A DNA stretch of 64,000 bases from Theropithecus gelada (GCF_003255815.1 NC_037669.1:133949951-134013950); one strand, 5' to 3'; shown: positions 1-11,180, counted from the first letter of the stretch. Made by a program: numbers and translations. The notes: a model not told the origin generated them from the sequence alone.

Positions 1-330
1 CAAGACTAAATCATGAAGGAAGAGAAAATCTTAACAGACCTATAAATAATAAGGAGATTGAATCGGTAAGCAAAAACCTTCTAACAAAGAAAAGCCCAGG
101 AGCAGATAGCTTCATTGCATAATTCCACCAAACATTTAAAAAGAAATTAATGTCAATCCTTTTCAAAATATTCCAAAAAACTGAAAAGGAGGGAGCACTT
201 CCAAACTCATTTTATCAGGCCAGCATTACTCTGATACCAAAGACAGACAAATACATTACAAGAAAACTACAAGCCAAAATCCCTGATGAATACTGATGCA
301 AAAATCCTTAACAAAATACTAGTAAACTCA
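1..330 (+). mobile_element. L1 ORF2 fragment
   Basis: This is a fragment of LINE-1 ORF2 on the + strand, cut by the window edge. It has the characteristic stretch around the start of the reverse-transcriptase region: 'ggccagcattactctgatacc' followed by 'aaagacagacaa'. Stops and frameshifts make it non-coding. It lies in an RSRC1 intron, antisense to that gene. Bases 330-638 after it look unique apart from AT-rich sequence. Confidence 0.85.
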
Positions 331-638
331 TGTCTGGGGAATGCACATGCATTGGTAGGGAACCCAACCCGGCCTACTGGACAATGAGAAGCTATGTACA
401 CCCCGGCCAATAGCCAGAACCAAAAGCAAGATATATGAGTGAGGCCACATTGGACCATCCAGTTCCTATCAAGCTATCACAGGACTAACTGCATGAATGA
501 CCCCAGGTGAGAAAAAAATAAGTGCCAGCTAAGCTCAGTCAAAATTATATAATTATAAGAAAATAAATGATTGTTGCTTTTACATTGCTAAATTTGGAAT
601 AATTTGTTACAAAGCAATAAATACTTAATAAGGCATAC

Positions 639-764
639 CTTCTTGTTCTGCTTTTCGACCTAGACCTCTGAGCTCTATAGGACTTCCCTCGACCCCTTGA
701 ACGACTTCGACTTCGTTTCCTTCTGGAGCCATAAGAAGAGCTACTGCTTGATCGATGCCTCCGT
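639..764 (-). CDS. RSRC1: RSRC1 coding exon (residues ~65-106), RS domain
   Basis: This is the second coding exon of RSRC1, read on the - strand. RSRC1 (SRrp53) is a nuclear arginine/serine-rich protein involved in constitutive and alternative pre-mRNA splicing. The exon starts after a good acceptor (TTTATTTCAG, complement of 765-774) and ends at a GTATGC donor (complement of 633-638). It is 126 nt, so 42 codons with no frame change, and it completes the split Arg codon left by the exon at 1880-2075. The product is a run of Arg/Ser dipeptides, including RRRHRSSSSSSYGSRRKR and RSRSRGRGKSYR. The known protein is about 334 residues; the remaining exons lie beyond the left edge of the window. The RS repeats are low complexity, so identification rests on the order of motifs over both exons, which matches RSRC1 well. 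Confidence 0.9.
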
Positions 765-1034
765 CTGAAATAAAATATAATCAAAGATCATTGCTATAAA
801 AATTTTTACTATGAGCATTAAGGAAAAACCTTCTAGATTCTAAAGAATCATTTCATTTTTACTGTCTCACTCTTTCCTGGAAGCAAATAGAGATAAATTA
901 AAATGTTATTTTTCTTGAACAGTCAGATGACTGATTCGTAACTTAGTGATTGGATCAGCTACTAATTAAGGTATTAAGGGGTCTTAGAATCTTTCCAAAT
1001 ATCATCAGATTATATGGTATGAAAACTAAACCAA

Positions 1035-1320
1035 GGCCAGGCTCAGTAGCTCATGCCTGTAATCCCAACACGTTGGGAGGCTGAGGCAGGAGGATCGCTT
1101 GAGGCCAAGAATTCAATACCAGCTTGGGCAACACAGCAAGGCCAAGTCTCTACAAAAAATAAAAATAAAAAAACTTAGCCAGGCATAGTGGCACATGCCT
1201 ATAGTCCCAGCTATTCAGGAAGCTGAGGTGGGAGGATCCTTAAGTCCAAGAGATATGACTGCACCGCTGCACTCCAGCCCGAGTGACAGAGCAAGATCTT
1301 GTCTCTAAAAAATTTAAAAT
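1035..1320 (+). mobile_element. Alu, old (AluJ-like)
   Basis: This is a full-length dimeric Alu with many diverged positions ('ggccaggctcagtagctcatgcc', 'aacacgttgggagg') and an A-rich end near 1303-1320. Its divergence suggests an AluJ copy. Confidence 0.85.
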
Positions 1321-1323
1321 TAA

Positions 1324-1615
1324 GTCCAGGCGCACTGGCTCATGCCTGTAATTCCAGCACTTTGGGAGGCCGAGGAGGGCAGATCACCTGAGGTCAGGAG
1401 TTCGACACCAGCCTGACCAACATGGTGAAACCCTGTCTCTACTAAAAATATAAAATTAGCTGGGCGTGGTGCTACATGCCTGTAATCCCGGCTACTCGGA
1501 AGGCTGAGAAGAATCGCTTGAACTCGGGAGGCAGAGGCTGCAGTGAGCTGAGATCGCGCCATTGTACTCCAGCCTGGACAACAAGAGCAAAACTCCATCG
1601 CAAAAAAAAAAGAAA
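1324..1615 (+). mobile_element. Alu (AluS-like)
   Basis: This is a complete Alu ('gatcacctgaggtcaggagttcg' is AluS-like) with the tail at 1601-1615. It is followed by a TTAA-type low-complexity run to about 1645 that probably grew from the tail. It sits head-to-tail with the Alu at 1035. Confidence 0.88.
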
Positions 1616-1879
1616 TTTAATTAATTAATTAATTTAATTTAATTAAAAAAGAAAACTACACCACTTTGTATCTATTTGCCTACTAAGAATAGACAAAGGT
1701 TGAGAAGACTAGACCCACGGACTGGACCTGGTGGAAAAAAAAAATTCTGGGTTGGGACTTTCGTAAATATATAGCTAGTAAAAGAAAAATGTTTTATCTA
1801 GCAAAACTAAAAATACAAAAACATGAATTTTAAAGACTGTTATCCTCATTACTGTATAAACTAAAATTATGAAAATCAC

Positions 1880-2075
1880 CTTCTATCATAAGAATGTGAA
1901 CGAGGCTGAAGATCTCTGGACCAGGATCTTGACTTTGATCTTGATTTCCTTCCTCCTTTCTTTCGGCTGTATGTTCTACTATCTGAAGAACTGCTAGAGG
2001 AGGACCGTCTACGGTGTTTCTTTTTTCTCTTGCTTCTGCTTTCCTCTTCAGTATCTGATGACCGACGTCCCATTT
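1880..2075 (-). CDS. RSRC1: RSRC1 first coding exon (start codon, residues 1-64)
   Basis: This exon carries the RSRC1 start codon at 2073-2071 (complement), three bases inside the exon after the acceptor GCTTACAG. It encodes 64 full codons plus two bases and ends at donor AAG|GTGATT. The peptide begins MGRRSSDTEEESRSKRKKKH and continues with a seven-serine run and RS/SR dipeptides, including RSKSRSWSRDLQPRSHSYDR. This is the recognisable N-terminus of RSRC1. Ser-rich acidic/basic sequences of this kind are phosphorylated in SR-related proteins and mediate contacts between splicing factors in the nucleus. An acceptor only two bases upstream of the ATG means that the 5' UTR lies almost entirely in an upstream non-coding exon, presumably in the CpG island at 10.7-11.2 kb, after an intron of about 8.7 kb. 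Confidence 0.92.
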
Positions 2076-2152
2076 CTGTAAGCATAAGTTTGAAGAATAT
2101 TATTTCTAACATGGTGGCACAATGGATGAAATGCAATATACTAATTTTTTAT

Positions 2153-2315
2153 TTCATTTATTTATTTTAGAGACAGGGTCTCCCTCTGTATCCCAGGTTG
2201 GAGTGCAGTGGTACAATAATAGCTCACTGTAACCTGGAAGTCCTGGGCTCCCGCGATCCTCCCCCATGGCCTTCCAAAGTGCTGGGACTACAGGCATGAG
2301 CCACCGTTTCTGGCC
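2153..2315 (-). mobile_element. Truncated old Alu / left-monomer fragment
   Basis: This is a reverse-strand Alu sequence of only about 160 bp ('agacagggtctccctctgtatcccaggttgg' through 'ggcatgagccacc'). The internal part is missing. It is either a FLAM-type monomer or an old AluJ with a deletion. Confidence 0.75.
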
Positions 2316-3471
2316 TCAATGTACTACTTTTTATAAAACTTTGTAAAATTTTTTAAAGTCTTATTTAAAGTAAAATTGTTTATGTGCCTTGCTTCTTGAC
2401 AAGACATGAGAACAGTTCTTTATACCAATTGTCTCATATTTTAAGTTATATTTCTCATTAATTATATGACATTTTCTTTAGTAATCAACCAACTATTCCT
2501 TTATTCTCACACTCCCTGATGACAAAAGATATTTTACTATCTTAGAGTTGAATTTTTTTTGTAACAGAAAATTCTACATCTTTAAATAGCTAAAATCTCA
2601 TTAGTCATCAACAAAGTACAAACTGAAACAATGAACTATAATTATCATTTCACTTGTGAAACTTAGGGGAGAAAATATTAACTAAAGTACTAAAGTTGAC
2701 GAGGTTATCGTGAAATCAGTCAGCTCTTCACACACTGCTAATACCTATATAAGGTAGTAGAATAATCTTTTTAGAAAGCAATAAAACAATAATTTAAATT
2801 AAAAAGATATAGATATTATATAATAGATATCATATCTATAATAGATATATAATAGATATCATATCTATAATACATAGTATATAATAGATATCCACATTTG
2901 TATGTGTATATTACACATACACATATAATTTATATCCATGTTAAGAAATATGTACACAATTGAATAATCTAAAAATGTTGATGCTTTTTTGACAAAGAAA
3001 TCCTATTTCCACAAATACGTCGAAAAAATTATCTAAAGGATATATTCATTAAAATATTCATCACAGCATTATTATAATGGTATCCATTGAGATAATTTAA
3101 GAAAATATGTACATAAGAAAATTAATATTTAAGTGATGAAATATAATTTTCATAATATAAAATATAATTTTTCAAACTATTTCTATATAGTTATGGTAAC
3201 ATGGACATTTAGTATAGAACAGAAAAAACAAATAGAACCTAAGGCTTTCATATTAAGGAGTTAACTTAGCTGACAAGAAGCTTAGTTGTCTTACTTTAAT
3301 CTTTAGATTCTCATATGCAATACTATTTTTTATTAAAATAGTTATTAGCTATCTTTCAAAGTCATATAAAAACAAGATCCATTCATTGTAGTCACTTAGG
3401 ATAAATAAAAGCTCATATCATCTTTAATATTTATTCAAAATAAGTTAAATACCATCACTACAAACAAAGTA
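2316..3471. other. RSRC1 intron 1, unique AT-rich sequence
   Basis: I see no gene here. From 2800 to 2940 there is a run of GATATC/TATAGATAT repeats with inverted symmetry. The stretch 2880-2975 is similar to 4256-4352 (see that repeat entry). Confidence 0.6.
2880..2975 (+). repeat. Local repeat copy A (pair with 4256-4352)
   Basis: The block 'agatatccacat...tgtgtatatt' followed by 'tatccatgttaagaaatatgtacacaattgaataat' recurs at 4256-4352 with few changes. The non-simple end (CATGTTAAGAAA.ATGTACA) shows that this is shared ancestry and not merely shared AT content. It could be a local duplication or two copies of an unrecognised interspersed repeat. Confidence 0.7.
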
Positions 3472-3759
3472 TTATGTTGGTGCAAAAGTAATTGCAGTTT
3501 TTGCCATGACTTTTAATGGAATATATTTTTACATATAAAATAAGTATATATTATATATTTAATATATTAAATATACATTACACATATTATATATTTAACA
3601 TTAAATATATTTTAAATACCTGTATAATATATATTTAGTATTAACTATATATTTAATATATTAACATTAATATATTAATTCTATATTATTTATATATTTA
3701 ATAATTATATTCCATTAAAAGTAATAGCAAAAACCACAATTACTTTTGTGCCAACTTAT
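3472..3759 (+). mobile_element. MADE1 mariner-derived element with an expanded AT-rich centre
   Basis: The left arm (3472-3519, TTGGTGCAAAAGTAATTGCA then GTTTTTGCCATGACTTTTAATGG) and the right arm (about 3712-3759, ending ACTTTTGTGCCAAC) are the two halves of the 80-bp MADE1 palindrome, a deletion derivative of a Hsmar1-type mariner. Normally the halves meet at the centre. Here they are split by about 190 bp of AT-rich, self-complementary sequence. MADE1 hairpins are the source of the miR-548 family. This copy is in an RSRC1 intron, but the long insert makes Drosha processing of a simple hairpin unlikely. Confidence 0.88.
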
Positions 3760-4906
3760 AATATGTTAAATTACTGCTTTGCTTTCAGAAGCATCAGGTG
3801 AGCCAGCCCCTCCCTGATTCCAATACAATACCAGTTGAAAAAATCTCTTAGGACTCAAATTAAAACTTTAAGTTATTTACCTAAAGCCAGAATTAAGGAT
3901 TTTAAATTTGCTCTGAACCTCCAAGTTGTTCACATGTCTAAGATTTTACAGTTTAACAAAACACTGGGAAGACTTGGTTTTGAAGCCTTCAGTAAATCAC
4001 TAACATATCTAAGCCAGTTTCATTTGAAAAATGAAACTACAATAGGTAAAAGATTACCATGATACTTTCCAGCTTTAAATGATTATGAAAGTATAAATAT
4101 GTACATGTATCTATATATATAAATACAAACATACATTTAAATACAAACATAATACAGATGTACATAAGGTATATCTGTACACACATATAAATTCAAACAT
4201 GTACATGATACCATTTATACATAAAATATATACATATATCCATTTTATATATATAAAATAGATATCCACATATATATGTGTGTATATTTTTTATATATAT
4301 ATAATATATACACACATATATCCATGTTAAGAAAGATGTACATAATTGAATAATAATTTTATTTCTTGGCTTTTAATTTCTTTCTTGTTTTCACCCTTAA
4401 TCATTTAAGAATGTTCTTTACACACAAACAACCATTTAAATTAAGATGACCTTTTACTATCTTGCTATCTTGTTTTAAAAAATACCAAAATAAGATTAAA
4501 GAAATTAAAAAGTATAAATTTGAAAGGGTAGAGACTAGAAAACAACAGGAACATAAGATATGTCAACAAACTTTTGGCAAATGAAAAACACATGGAGGAT
4601 TTAGAGGTAAGAAAGCTTATTATCAGGCAACTGTAGAGAATTCCAAGAGAAAAGCAAATTCACATAGCAAAAATCAGAAAGGATCAGGAATTTAAGACAT
4701 CAGATACCAGAGCAGGCACAATGAGGCCACGAAGCTAAAAACAAAAAAATTGATTGAATTTATGTAGTAGTGTTCCCGAGTCCCTCCATTCTACCCAGCC
4801 AGGTGATACTCTTCCCCAATCCCCAGAGGAGATAAGATTTATTTGGGGGGGAAAATGAACCAAAGAAGCACCAGGTCCAAGGACACAGTAAAAAAAAGAC
4901 AGAGAT
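3760..4906. other. RSRC1 intron 1, unique and AT-rich sequence
   Basis: There is no supported gene. Low-complexity TA/ATAC sequence runs from about 4090 to 4330 and includes (TA)n and (CA)n patches. The open frame at 3835-4062 has no recognisable product and I treat it as chance. Confidence 0.55.
4256..4352 (+). repeat. Local repeat copy B (pair with 2880-2975)
   Basis: It contains 'agatatccacat', a TA-rich centre, and 'tatccatgttaagaaagatgtacataattgaataat', matching the copy at 2880-2975. The TA-rich centre has expanded relative to copy A. Confidence 0.7.
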
Positions 4907-5209
4907 GCCGGGCGCGGTGGCTCAAGCCTGTAATCCCAGCACTTTGGGAGGCTGAGACGGGCGGATCACAAGGTCAGGAGATCGAGACCATCCTGGCTAA
5001 CACGGTGAAACCCCGTCTCTACTAAAAAAATACAAAAAACTAGCCGGGCGAGGTGGCGGGCGCCTGTGGTCCCAGCTACTCCGGAGGCTGAGGCAGGAGA
5101 ATGGCGTAAACCCGGGAGGCGGAGCTTGCAGTGAGCTGAGATCCGGCCACTGCACTCCAGCCTGGGCCACAGAGCCAGACTCAGTCTCAAAAAAAAAAAA
5201 AAAAAAAAA
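4907..5209 (+). mobile_element. AluY, Old World monkey-type, with target-site duplication
   Basis: This is a young full-length Alu with few changes. It has GCTGAGACGGGCGGATCACA and ACTAGCCGGGCGAGGTGGCG, variants common in cercopithecid AluY lineages, and a pure A tail to 5209. ACAGAGATG before (4899-4907) and after (5209-5217) is the target-site duplication. Nearly intact, so probably lineage-specific. Confidence 0.9.
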
Positions 5210-5245
5210 CAGAGATGCTAAACTAAAGGTCAAAGAGATTAAGTT

Positions 5246-5548
5246 GGCCAGGTGCAGTGGCTCACGCCTGTAATCCCAGCACTTTGGGAGGCCAAGGCGG
5301 GCAGATCACGAGGTCCAGATATCGAGGCCATCCTAGCTAACACAGTGAAACACTGTCTCTACTAAAAACACAAAAAAAAATTAGCTGGGCGCGGGGGCGG
5401 GCGCCTGCAGTCCCAGCTACTCGGGAGGCTGAGGCAGGAGAATGGCGTGAACCCGGGAGGCGGAGCTTGCAGTGAGCCGAAATCCCGCCACTGCACTCCA
5501 GCCCTGGCAACAGAGCGAGACTCCGTCTCAAAAAAAGAAAAAAAAATA
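5246..5548 (+). mobile_element. AluY
   Basis: This is a full-length Alu with the Y-type 'gagaatggcgtgaacccgggaggcggagcttgcagtgagccg' region and the tail interrupted by G at 5537. It sits head-to-tail 36 bp after the AluY at 4907. Confidence 0.88.
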
Positions 5549-5784
5549 TAGTAATAATAATGCCATTGTGGGAATCTCTATTTCTGTCCTTTATACTACA
5601 TCTCTGAGTAAGGCACAAACAAGCAGAAAAAAAGGGACACAGATCTATGTGCCCTGGGGGTGACCAAAAAAAGAGAACAGGAGGTCAGTATAAATTTTTT
5701 CTTTGTTCTAATTACAAACAACATAATTTATCCATAATAGAAGGCTGGTTGATTACATTTAACACAGGTTAATGAAAGATAGAA

Positions 5785-8303
5785 AAATCCTTCCCTGGAA
5801 CATACCTAAAAATAACAAGAGCCATTTACAACAAACCCACAGCCAATATCATACTGAATGAGAAAAAGCTGGAAGAATCCTCTTGAAAACCAGCACAAGA
5901 CAAGGATGTCCTCTCTCACCACTCCTATTCAACATAGTATTGAAAACTCTGACCACAGCAATCAGGCAAGAGAAAAAAAATAAAGGGCATTCGAATAGGA
6001 AGACAGAAAGTCAAATTGTCTTTGCAGATGACATAATCCTATATCTAGAAAACCTCATCATCTCAGCCCAAAAGCTTCTTAAGCTGATAAGCAACTTCAG
6101 CAATGTCTCAGGATACAAAATCAATGTGCAAAAATCACTAGCATTCCTATACACCAACGACAGACAAGTAGAGAGCCAAATCATGAATGAACTCCCATTT
6201 ACAACTGCTATAAAGAGAATAAAATACTTAGGAATACAGCTAACAAGAGAAGTGAAGGACCTCTTCAAGGAGAACTACAAACCACTGCTCAAGGAAATCA
6301 GAGAGGACCACAAAGAAGTGGAAAAACATGCCATGCTCATAGATAGGAAGAATCAATATCATGAAAATGGCCATACCACCCAAGGTGATCTAAAGATTCA
6401 ATGCTATTCCCATCAAACTACCATTAACATTCTTCACAGATTTAGAAAAAAACTATTTCAAAATTCATACGGAACCAAAAAAGAGCCCATATAGCCAAGA
6501 CAATCCTCAGCAAAAAGAACAAAACGGGAGGCATCACGGTACCTGACTTCAAACTATACAAGGCTACAGTAACCAAAACAGCATGGTACTGGTACAAAAA
6601 CAGACACATAGACCAATGGAACAGAATAGAGAACTTAGAAATAAGACCACACATCTACAACCTTCCGATCTTTGACAACCCTGACAAAAAACAAGCAATG
6701 AGGAAAGGACTCCCTATTTAATAAATGGTGCTGGGAGAACTGGCTAGCCATATGTAAAAAATTGAAAGTGGACCCCTTCCTTATATCTTATACAAAAATT
6801 AACTCAAGATAGATTAAAGACTTAAATGTAAAACCCAAAACTAGAAAAACCTTAGAAAAAAATCTAGGCAATACCATACAGGACACAGGCACAGGCAAAG
6901 ATTTCATGGCAAAAGCTTCAAAAGCAATTGCAACAAAAAAAAAAATTAAAATGGGATCTAATTAAACTAAAGAGTTTCTGCACAGCAAAAGAAACTATCA
7001 TCAGAACGAACACACAATCTATAGGGGAAAAATTTTTGCAACCTATACAACTGACAAAGGTCTAATATCCAGAGTCTATAAGGAAGTTAAACAAATTCAC
7101 AAGAAAAAAAAGCAATCCCATTAAAAAATGGGCAAAGAACGTGAACAGACACTTCTCAAAAGAAGACATTTATGCGGCCAACAAACATATGAGAAAAAAC
7201 TCAACATCACTGATCATTAGAGAAAAGCAAATCAAAACCACAATGAGATACCATCTCATGCCAGTCAGAATGGGAATTATTAAAAAGTCAAGAAATGCCA
7301 GGTGCGGTGGCTCACACCTGTAATCCCAGCACTTTGGGAGGCTGAGGGGGGCAGATCACGACGTCAGGAGATGGAGACCATCCTGGCCAACATGGTGAAA
7401 CCCTGTTTCTACGAAAAATACAAAAATTAGCTGCGTGTGGTGAAGCGTGCCTGTAATCCCAGCTACTCGGGAGGCTGAGGCAGAATTGCTTGAACCAAGG
7501 CGTCAGAGGTTGCAGTAAGCCGAGAATGCGCCACTGCACTCCAGCCTGGTGACAGAGCAAGACTCCATCTCAAAAAAAGAAAAAAAAGTCAAAAAACAAC
7601 AGATGCTGGCAAGGCTGTGGAGAGACAGGAACACTTTTATTAATAAACTATGAGTGAGAATGTAAATTAGTTCAACTATTGTGGGAGATGATGTCACAGG
7701 AATCATCCAGAATGGGCGATTCTTTGAGGAATCACCCGTGTGGTGATTCACCAAAGACCTAGAACCAGAAATACCATTTGACCCAGCAATCCATTACTGG
7801 GTATATACTCAAAGAAATAGAAATCATTCTATTATAAAGACACATGCACGTGTATGTTCACTGCAGCATTATTCACAATAGCAAAGACACAAAATCAAAC
7901 TAAATGCCCATTGCTGATAGACTGAATAAAGAAAATGTGGTACATATACATCATGGAATATTACAGAGCCACAAAAAAAGAATGCGATCATCATTTGCAC
8001 GGACATGGATGGAGCTGGAAGCCATTATCCTCATCAAACTAACACAGGAAGAGAAAACCAACCATCACATGTTCTCACTAATAAGTGGGAGCTGAACACT
8101 TAGAACACATGGACCTGGGAGGGGAACAACACACAATGGGGCCTGTGGTAGGGGTACAGGGGAAGGGAGAGCATCAGGAAAAATAGATAACGCATTCTGG
8201 GATTAATATTTAGGTGCAGCAAACCACCATGACACACGTTTACCTATGTAACAAACCTGCACATTCTGCACATGTACCCCAGAACTTAAAATAAATCCTT
8301 CCT
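5785..8303 (+). mobile_element. 5'-truncated primate L1 (3' half of ORF2 plus 3' UTR)
   Basis: This is a primate-age L1 on the + strand, antisense to RSRC1. It starts inside ORF2 ('agccatttacaacaaacccacagcc') and ends at the usual L1 3' terminus ('tgcacatgtaccccagaacttaaaataaa', about 8265-8296). Frame +1 at 5883-6494 still reads part of the reverse-transcriptase region, including the FADD catalytic motif. Frameshifts and stops break the frame afterwards. The copy is split by an Alu at 7297-7587. It is a dead copy: no 5' UTR, no ORF1 and a broken ORF2. Confidence 0.93.
7297..7587 (+). mobile_element. AluS nested in the L1
   Basis: This Alu interrupts the L1 at 5785-8303. The L1 sequence AAAAAGTCAA appears on both sides (about 7282-7292 and 7583-7593) as the target-site duplication. 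The Alu is therefore younger than the L1. Confidence 0.9.
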
Positions 8304-9967
8304 TAGAGAAACCAAGAAAAGGTTGAAAAACCACTGTGACAAAACTATAAATATTTCAAGTGACACATTTACATTTCAGAAAAATTACACTGAAATACAA
8401 TTAACCCCAATAAAAGAAAGCAAAAGGTCACCGTATTTCTTTGTTATAGTTAACTTCAAACATTTATTCACAAAAGGGAGTGAACACTAACAGCAAATCA
8501 CAAGGTAGATCTCAAAATTGTCTTCTCTATGACAGGTACTGAAGTCCTACTCACCACCACAGACATAAACTTACCCTTAGATTTCCATAATGTCATCAGC
8601 ATGTAATTAAATATACTTGCCAATTCAAGTCATGGTAATCAATTTATATTACATACTCCTAGTAAGGAAGAATTCTTTATACTTAACTCCACCAGTAAGG
8701 AGCAATGAACGGAAAGACACATTAATAGTTCTTTCTGATAAGGGCAATGAATGATGAATGGAGCACAGGCTTTTAGAGTCCCACAAGCTAACAATTTTCA
8801 ATCTATCTGTAAGTGAAAGAGACAACATGGGACAGAGCTCCTATAGCTCTTGGCTTCCTGTTCTCACTCTAGTTCTTCCTGGTTGTAGCCTCATGGTTGC
8901 AAAACTCACCCAACTACTCCCACTACAGAATTGAAGCCATGGCATGCAATGACTACAGGAGGAAATCAATTTACAGAAACATCTTAATGTAAAGTTCAGG
9001 TGCCTGATTGAAGAGGTGAAACCAACATGTGGTCATTTAAGAAAAGAGATCTCGAAGGACTACACAAGTAGTTCCTTTGTCCAGTTATTGATAAGGGTAC
9101 AAGAAGCAGTTATCTTTTTCAGAAAACAGGCAATCAGTTTGAGAGAACAAAGATTCCTAAAGGACATGATAGCTTATAATTACTTCTCCACTACTCACTC
9201 ATTAGTATATCAAACTATAATTTTCTTGATTCTGGATACATGGCCAGAAAAAGTGAAAAGAATGTTGATTTCAATGGGAAATCCACCTCAAAGATGAAAA
9301 GTAAAAATGGGGTGAAAACTAACATATTAAGAAATCCATAAACAAGTACACAACTCTTTATAACAAAAGAGATAAAGAATTCTGTCAAAACACTTCTTCC
9401 ATCACAATTAAAAACTTGCAAGCATCTTTCTTTTTAAAAACGCATGATCAATCATAGGAATTTATCCCCAATGGTTTGGAAATGAAAGCAGGAAATACAA
9501 CTATAGATCTACTATAACAACCCGCTTTCAGAACTTTTCCAATTCATAACACCCCTCTTTGTGAGACTGGTTGAGTTGGCAAGGCCAATTAACAACAAGG
9601 TGCCAGCTGTTTTTCTCGTTTTCAGATTCTGACATTTTTAGCCCTCTTATTGAAAAACATAAATAAAGTGTTATATCACTTAGCATGAAATCTTTGCCTG
9701 CAAAGAAAGTGAATATTTGTAAACTCTAAGACTAGAGAGGCTCTTAAAGGATACCTAGTTTCCCCCAAGGTTGCAACTGTCACACCTGCTCCAAATCTTA
9801 AACCTGGGAACTCTGCTTACCTCCTTCACTTAGAGCTTTTATAATACATCTAAGTTCAAACACGACAGCTCGAATGCTTTCCTGTGACAACAAAAGACAT
9901 TTGAATTTATGTATCTACTACCTAGTTAGTTGGAACACAATTGGGTTACTGTTAATTCTGGAAGTGG
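8304..9967. other. RSRC1 intron 1, unique sequence
   Basis: I recognise no repeats or exons in this stretch. The open frame at 9016-9297 has no recognisable domain. Confidence 0.55.

Positions 9968-9969
<2 letters not shown>

Positions 9970-9999
<30 letters not shown>
9970..9999. repeat. (AT)n microsatellite
   Basis: About 15 pure AT units adjoin the oligo-T of the Alu at 10003. Confidence 0.95.
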
Positions 10000-10002
<3 letters not shown>

Positions 10003-10004
<2 letters not shown>

Positions 10005-10300
10005 TTTTTTTTTTTTTTGAGACGGAGTCTCGCTCTGTCGCCCAGGCTGGAGTGCAGTGGCCGGATCTCGGCTCACTGCAAGCTCCGCCTCCCGGGTTTA
10101 CGCCATTCTCCTGCCTCAGCCTCCCGAGTAGCTGGGACTACAGGCGCCCGCTACCTCGCCCGGCTAGTTTTTCGTATTTTTTAGTAGAGACGGAGTTTCA
10201 CTGTGTTAGCCAGGATGGTCTCGATCTCCTGACCTCGTGATCCGCCCGTCTCGGCCTCCCAAAGTGCTGGGATTACAGGCTTGACCCACCGCGCCCGGCC
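10003..10300 (-). mobile_element. AluY (Old World monkey-type), reverse strand
   Basis: Oligo-T at 10003-10018 is followed by a full-length Alu in reverse, ending GCGCCCGGCC at 10300. It contains CTCGCCCGGCTAGTTTTT and GATCCGCCCGTCTCGG, the reverse complements of the monkey AluY variants. It is the last Alu before the repeat-poor SHOX2 domain; the next is at 33121. Confidence 0.9.
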
Positions 10301-10689
10301 CAAAAAAAATATTTTTTTGTTTAGGTTTCCAGTGTGCATTTAAAGATACACAACTTCTGAGAGAAATTACGTCAAGGTTAACCTAAAATCAAGAGCAGGC
10401 AACATGCCTTACGGTGCATTATAACATCTTGCAAAAGTAAACAAAGCCATATGCTCTTAGTCACATGGCCACAAGTACAGAAGTCAAGGGAATATATAGT
10501 GTGTTTAAGGCAAGCATATTTATACTCCAAGAAAGGAACATCTATTTCACCCTGCACCACTTCTCTCAGCAAGCCAGTGTGAGCCAGAAAGGGTAGGGCG
10601 GAATCAGAAAGAGGTGGATCTAAAGCAGGGAAAGCGGAGTGGATGGGATAGAGGGCACCAGAATCCAGCCTCCCTCTTGATCCACCCTA

Positions 10690-11180
10690 CCTAGAGCTAG
10701 TGAGGAAGCGCCAGGCTTATATTGCAAGATGAGCCAGGAAACCCAAAAGCAGCGATGAAGAGCCAGGAATGGGGGGCGAGGGGAGGAGTCGGCGAACTCT
10801 CCGACACGTCCTCAAGACAGAGGGCCAAGCTTGAGGCCTGCGGCCACCCACCCACCCATCCTACAGCCACCAGCCTTGACCCAGGGAGACCGGAGCCTCC
10901 CAGGTGCGGGACGCATGCGCACGTTGACACTGCACACGCCGCGAGGCCGCCGCCCACCCTCTGCCGACATCCAGCGCAAACTGCGGCAGGCCCCACGCCG
11001 CCTCTTGCCAGAGCAGGGCCTCGGAGCCCCGCAGCCACGGACGCCGCTCGCCAGGCCCTGGTCGTGGGCATCACCTCGGTCCAGACCTTTGGGCTCACAC
11101 CTTCCGCTGACGTGCAAGCGCCGCAAACCCTGAGACGTTTCTTTAGATCAGGGCGCCGCCGGCGTACACCGAACTTGCTT
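10690..11180 (-). promoter_or_regulatory. RSRC1: CpG island, presumed RSRC1 promoter and non-coding first exon
   Basis: A GC-rich, CpG-dense block lies upstream of the RSRC1 start codon, on the side expected for its promoter and head-to-head with SHOX2. It has an NRF-1-like palindrome (ACGCATGCGCA, 10911-10921), a CTTCCGCTGACGTGC stretch (11101-11115) that combines an ETS-like and a CRE-like core, and no TATA box, as expected for a housekeeping promoter. RSRC1 exon 1 must lie here, because the first coding exon has its acceptor two bases before the ATG. I cannot fix the donor: candidates read on the - strand are CTAG|GTAGGG (near 10686) and GAG|GTGATG (near 11074). Open frames on both strands in this block are GC-rich artefacts. 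Confidence 0.7.
10909..10922. promoter_or_regulatory. NRF-1-like site
   Basis: GGACGCATGCGCAC contains the GCATGC core of the palindromic NRF-1 motif (consensus TGCGCATGCGCA), inside the RSRC1 CpG island. This is a typical housekeeping promoter element. It is supported by motif match only. Confidence 0.55.

Larger units (their letters stand above)
765..1879 (-). other. RSRC1: RSRC1 intron between the two coding exons
   Basis: This intron is 1,115 bp, with the donor GTGATT at its right end (complement of 1874-1879) and the acceptor TTTCAG at its left end. It holds two Alu elements in + orientation, that is, antisense to the RSRC1 transcript (1035-1320 and 1324-1615), and a short TTAA-rich tail. 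The rest is unique AT-rich sequence. Confidence 0.8.

Noticed and set aside
5883..6494. 203-codon frame with reverse-transcriptase motifs
   Set aside because: It is the remnant of L1 ORF2 in a truncated copy, not a host gene.
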